Source: an uncultured Bacilli bacterium (lineage in GTDB: Bacteria > Bacillota_I > Bacilli_A > RF39 > UBA660). Taken from it: a stretch of DNA of 64,000 nucleotides. This document shows, piece by piece, positions 61,671 to 64,000 of this stretch. Location of the stretch: contig CAKPPW010000003.1 in the NCBI GenBank assembly GCA_934177995.1, positions 12,234-76,233 on the forward strand, read 5' to 3'. The number at the start of each line of letters is the position of its first letter. Position 1 is the first letter of the stretch. The position numbers and the translations under genes were made by a program. Under the pieces are notes generated by a model, which did no database searches, had not been told where the DNA came from, and saw only the letters and a program-made list of their open reading frames with translations.

Positions 61671-61985
61671 ATGGCAATTAATGTAAGGGGAATTGATGTT
61701 TCAGGAATTAATAATATGAAAAATGCAATTGAAACTTATAGAAAGACATTAATCAAAAAAGTAAACGATGTTTCGCATATTGATGAAGGTGTGTTAAATC
61801 GTGCTATTAAAGGTACTGCTGCTAGAACTGAGTATAATGCTATGGTACAAAGAACTAATAATAATGCTAAAAAGTTAATTAATAAATTAACAGAGTTTGA
61901 GACAGCTCTAAATGGTATGAAAAACAAATATACTTCTTCTGATAAAGTTTCAGGTAAGACAAGTTTTAGTACAATTGCTAAGTAA
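61671..61985 (+). CDS. WXG100-like helical protein without a clear WXG
   Basis: A 104-residue protein beginning MAINVRGIDVSGINNMKNAIETYRK. It is predicted as two helices with the turn at IKGTAARTEYNAMV, where KGT lies at the WXG position. The N-terminal VSGIN echoes the start of the neighbouring genes (VSGIN at 61015, TSGIN at 61321), suggesting duplication. A strong AAGGAGGGTGAT site is upstream. Confidence 0.65.
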   Translation: MAINVRGIDVSGINNMKNAIETYRKTLIKKVNDVSHIDEGVLNRAIKGTAARTEYNAMVQRTNNNAKKLINKLTEFETALNGMKNKYTSSDKVSGKTSFSTIAK

Positions 61986-61990
61986 TTATT

Positions 61991-62245
61991 ATGTATGAAA
62001 ATTATAACTTAAAGAAAAATTATACTATTTTAAACGAAAAATTATGCTTTATTAGTGAATCAATTAGAAAGAGTTTAGAAGAAATTGATAGTATAAAGAA
62101 GAAGCTAGATAATGGTTATAAAATAGATGGTAATACAAAAAGAGGTTTATTGAAGCTAGAAAATGATTTATCTGTTCTTAATAAACGTATAAATAAAGTG
62201 TTATTACTTGAAGTTGATAAACAGATTAAATTGATGAATGGATAG
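61991..62245 (+). CDS. Small coiled-coil protein in the T7SS operon
   Basis: The 84-residue product is almost wholly charged helix (SIRKSLEEIDSIKKKLDNG...LKLENDLSVLNKRINKVLLLEVDKQI) and has no WXG. No good ribosome-binding site precedes the ATG, so it may depend on coupling with the gene 5 nt upstream. It overlaps the next gene's upstream region. It could be a chaperone-like or structural partner of the WXG100 proteins. Confidence 0.6.
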   Translation: MYENYNLKKNYTILNEKLCFISESIRKSLEEIDSIKKKLDNGYKIDGNTKRGLLKLENDLSVLNKRINKVLLLEVDKQIKLMNG

Positions 62246-62255
62246 GAAGATAATT

Positions 62256-62534
62256 ATGAGCTTGATTCAGATTGATATAGATAAAATGATGGAAGATAGT
62301 AAAGTATTGTTTATTTTAGCTAATAGATATAATCAGTATATTAATCAAATTAAAAAAATAACTACTAAAGATGATTTTTGGAAAGGTATTGATGCTGAAA
62401 ATTTTAAAAAAGACCTTATTTCTAGTTGTAAAGTTTATGATGAAGTAGGCACTATTTTAAAAGAATATGCTATATTTTTAGATAACAATGCGAAAGAAAT
62501 AGATAAAATAGTATCAAAAAACTGGATAGAATGA
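62256..62534 (+). CDS. WXG100-family protein with WKG motif
   Basis: The 92-residue protein has the motif DDFWKGIDAENFKKDL in the turn between two helices, a good WXG100 match. The ATG at 62256 follows AGGAAG; an earlier ATG at 62238 is inside the previous gene. It overlaps the next gene by 4 nt. Confidence 0.78.
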   Translation: MSLIQIDIDKMMEDSKVLFILANRYNQYINQIKKITTKDDFWKGIDAENFKKDLISSCKVYDEVGTILKEYAIFLDNNAKEIDKIVSKNWIE

Positions 62535-62830
62535 GAAAGAGTATTAGAATAGACACTGATTATTTACAAAAAAACATATTACCTTCTTTTATATCAATTG
62601 ATACATATCTTACTAAGTCTTTAGAAGCTAGCAAAGAGTTTATTATTCCTAATAATTTTATATATAAGAAAGATTTAAATGAAATTAAGTTATTATTAGA
62701 AAAATATAATGACACTATTAAAGATTATGAAAATTTAATTAGTAAGAATATTAATGAATTTAATGATTATCATATTAAAGCTTTAGAGGAAATTAAAAAT
62801 ATAACCGATATTACTATCAAAAATGAATAA
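62531..62830 (+). CDS. Small helical protein at the end of the T7SS operon
   Basis: The 99-residue protein is helical, with no WXG motif, no membrane segment and no signal peptide. Its start overlaps the stop of the preceding WXG100 gene (ATGA), indicating paired expression. WXG100 proteins often act as heterodimers, so it may be the partner of that gene. A terminator follows directly. Confidence 0.6.
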   Translation: MRKSIRIDTDYLQKNILPSFISIDTYLTKSLEASKEFIIPNNFIYKKDLNEIKLLLEKYNDTIKDYENLISKNINEFNDYHIKALEEIKNITDITIKNE

Positions 62831-62855
62831 ATGCTTATTTATTAGGCATTTTTTT
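62829..62855 (+). terminator. Intrinsic terminator of the T7SS locus
   Basis: AAATGC pairs with GCATTT around an 11-nt loop, followed by a T run. It begins in the last gene's stop codon. Confidence 0.7.
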
Positions 62856-62908
62856 CTTATTATTTATTAATCTCTTTAAAAAATGATTAGCAACATAAAA
62901 AAATATGT

Positions 62909-62937
62909 TTGACAAACTTGTAAAGGAATGTTATATT
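62909..62937 (+). promoter_or_regulatory. Sigma-A promoter of the rpsL-rpsG-fusA operon
   Basis: Perfect -35 TTGACA, 17-nt spacer, -10 TATATT. Confidence 0.8.
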
Positions 62938-62955
62938 ATAATTGCTGATTAAATT

Positions 62956-63015
62956 TAATTTTGTTGAGAGACAAAATTTTATTTATAAGTTAAAATGATA
63001 CACCCGGATATGTGT
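62956..63015 (+). promoter_or_regulatory. Structured leader of rpsL
   Basis: Two hairpins lie in the 95-nt leader: AATTTTGT/ACAAAATT around TGAGAG, and TACAC/GTGTA around CCGGATAT just before the ribosome-binding site. Such leaders may bind ribosomal proteins, but none is proven here. Confidence 0.4.
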
Positions 63016-63037
63016 AAAGAAAGGAGATAAGTTTTAT

Positions 63038-63448
63038 ATGCCTACAGTTCAACAATTGGTACGTAAAGGAAGAGGAAATAAAGTTCGTAAGAGTAAGGCT
63101 CCAGTATTAGGTGTTGGTGTTAATACAATTCGTAGAAAATCAACTAGTAATCCATCACCACAAAAACGTGGGGTATGTACTCGTGTAGGAACTAAGACAC
63201 CTAAGAAGCCAAACTCAGCTTTAAGAAAGTATGCTCGTGTTCGTTTATCAAATGGAAAAGAAGTAGATACTTATATTCCAGGAATTGGACATAACTTACA
63301 AGAGCACAGTGTTGTATTAGTACGTGGCGGACGTGTTAAGGACTTAATCGGAGTTCGTTATCATATCGTTCGTGGTACATTAGATACTGCTGGAGTAAAA
63401 GATAGAAAACAAGGCCGTAGCAAGTATGGTGCTAAACGTCCTAAGTAG
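63038..63448 (+). CDS. rpsL: 30S ribosomal protein S12
   Basis: S12 monitors decoding in the small subunit. The 136 residues contain KSPNSALRK-like [15 protein letters not shown] and the [26 protein letters not shown] block. The lysine at the classical streptomycin-resistance position (TPKKPN) is the sensitive form. Confidence 0.97.
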   Translation: MPTVQQLVRKGRGNKVRKSKAPVLGVGVNTIRRKSTSNPSPQKRGVCTRVGTKTPKKPNSALRKYARVRLSNGKEVDTYIPGIGHNLQEHSVVLVRGGRVKDLIGVRYHIVRGTLDTAGVKDRKQGRSKYGAKRPK

Positions 63449-63482
63449 AATTAATAATTAGTATTGGAAGGAGGAAATCTAT

Positions 63483-63950
63483 ATGCGTAAAAGACGTGCT
63501 GTAAAAAGAGATGTTTTACCAGATCCTATATATAAATCTAAGACAGTAGCTAAATTAACAAACACTATTATGTTAGATGGTAAAAAAGGAACTGCACAAA
63601 CTATTCTTTATGAAGCATTTGACATGGTTAAAGAAAAAACTGGTCGTGATCCACTTGAAGTTTTTAATGAAGCAATGGATAACATTAGACCAGCTTTAGA
63701 AGTTAAATCACGTCGTGTTGGAGGAGCTAACTATCAAGTACCGCAAGAAGTAACACCTCGTCGTGCTGAAGCTTTAGCACTTCGTTGGTTAGTTAAATAT
63801 TCTCGTCTTCGTGGTGGACGTGGAATGGCTGATAACTTAGCTAGTGAAATTATAGATGCTGCAAATGGAACAGGAGCAGCTGTTAAGAAAAAAGAAGATA
63901 CTCACAGAATGGCAGAAGCAAACAAAGCTTATGCACATTATCGTTGGTAG
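63483..63950 (+). CDS. rpsG: 30S ribosomal protein S7
   Basis: S7 nucleates assembly of the 30S head. The 155 residues match the family: [20 protein letters not shown] at the start and the [24 protein letters not shown] block. It lies 34 nt after rpsL with AAGGAGG upstream. Confidence 0.97.
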   Translation: MRKRRAVKRDVLPDPIYKSKTVAKLTNTIMLDGKKGTAQTILYEAFDMVKEKTGRDPLEVFNEAMDNIRPALEVKSRRVGGANYQVPQEVTPRRAEALALRWLVKYSRLRGGRGMADNLASEIIDAANGTGAAVKKKEDTHRMAEANKAYAHYRW

Positions 63951-63962
63951 AAAGGATAATAT

Positions 63963-64000
63963 ATGGCAAGAGATACGTCTTTAGAAAAGACAAGAAATTT
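63963..64000 (+). CDS. fusA: Elongation factor G, N-terminal fragment (3' end outside the window)
   Basis: The first 12 codons read MARDTSLEKTRNF, the usual EF-G start. The str operon order rpsL-rpsG-fusA supports it. An AAAGGAT site lies just upstream. Confidence 0.9.
   Translation, partial: MARDTSLEKTRN

Overview
This window is the chromosome of a low-GC member of the Bacillota, most likely an uncultured or gut-type lineage within or near the class Bacilli. Codon use and intergenic DNA are very AT-rich. Gene order repeatedly matches Bacillus: mnmE-mnmG-rsmG-noc-parA-parB-DUF951-ychF, rpsF-ssb-rpsR, gdpP-rplI-dnaB, walJ-rlmH, DUF1934-argS-rpoE, prfA-prmC-spoIIR-mntP, DUF1146-spoIIQ-mbl, cysS-mrnC-rlmB-sigH, yvlD-lgt-trxB-glmR-whiA-clpP and rpsL-rpsG-fusA. 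TGA is a real stop codon here (for example mnmE, ychF and glmR), so this is code 11 and not a mycoplasma code. SpoIIR and a SpoIIQ-type protein imply an endospore-forming organism or a recent descendant of one.

Layout. 1-8.3 kb: tRNA-modification genes and chromosome partitioning, including two ParB-family proteins; this cluster normally lies beside oriC, which is expected to the left of the window. 8.3-19.6 kb: DUF951, an AbgT-type transporter, ychF, rpsF-ssb-rpsR and a long operon from a shortened GdpP-like phosphodiesterase through rplI, dnaB, an M23 endopeptidase, walJ, rlmH and ung. 19.6-22.1 kb: LemA-like protein and a class A PBP on the minus strand. 22.2-35.2 kb: argS/rpoE, prfA/prmC/spoIIR/mntP, murA, rpmE, a DnaA-box-like cluster before rpiB, spoIIQ, mbl and tagO. 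35.3-38.1 kb: a complete Agr-type peptide quorum-sensing system with agrA-agrC and agrB-agrD in convergent orientation; agrD is only 39 codons. 38.3-43.7 kb: csp, hpf and the cysS operon, with a YugP-like protein that has lost its metalloprotease motif. 43.8-53.5 kb: HU, uvrA, envelope and regulatory genes, clpP and a TGS-domain nucleoside kinase. 53.5-62.8 kb: phosphoketolase, then a compact type VII secretion locus (EssC, EsaB and six small helical proteins, several WXG100-like) with no EssA, EssB or EsaA beside it. 62.9 kb to the end: rpsL, rpsG and the start of fusA.

Most genes lie on the plus strand, as expected when replication enters from the left. Promoters are commonly of sigma-A type with a 17-nt spacer and often a TGn extended -10. 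Intrinsic terminators are short and frequently start inside the last codons of the gene they end, which points to strong compaction.

The most interesting items are the compact T7SS locus, the convergent Agr locus with its aromatic peptide core, the DnaA-box-like cluster about 31 kb into the window, the SpoIIR/SpoIIQ sporulation pair with a hairpin over the spoIIR ribosome-binding site, and a possible short terminated RNA upstream of uvrA. No tRNA, rRNA, CRISPR array, insertion sequence or prophage was seen. No intergenic gap exceeds 300 bases.
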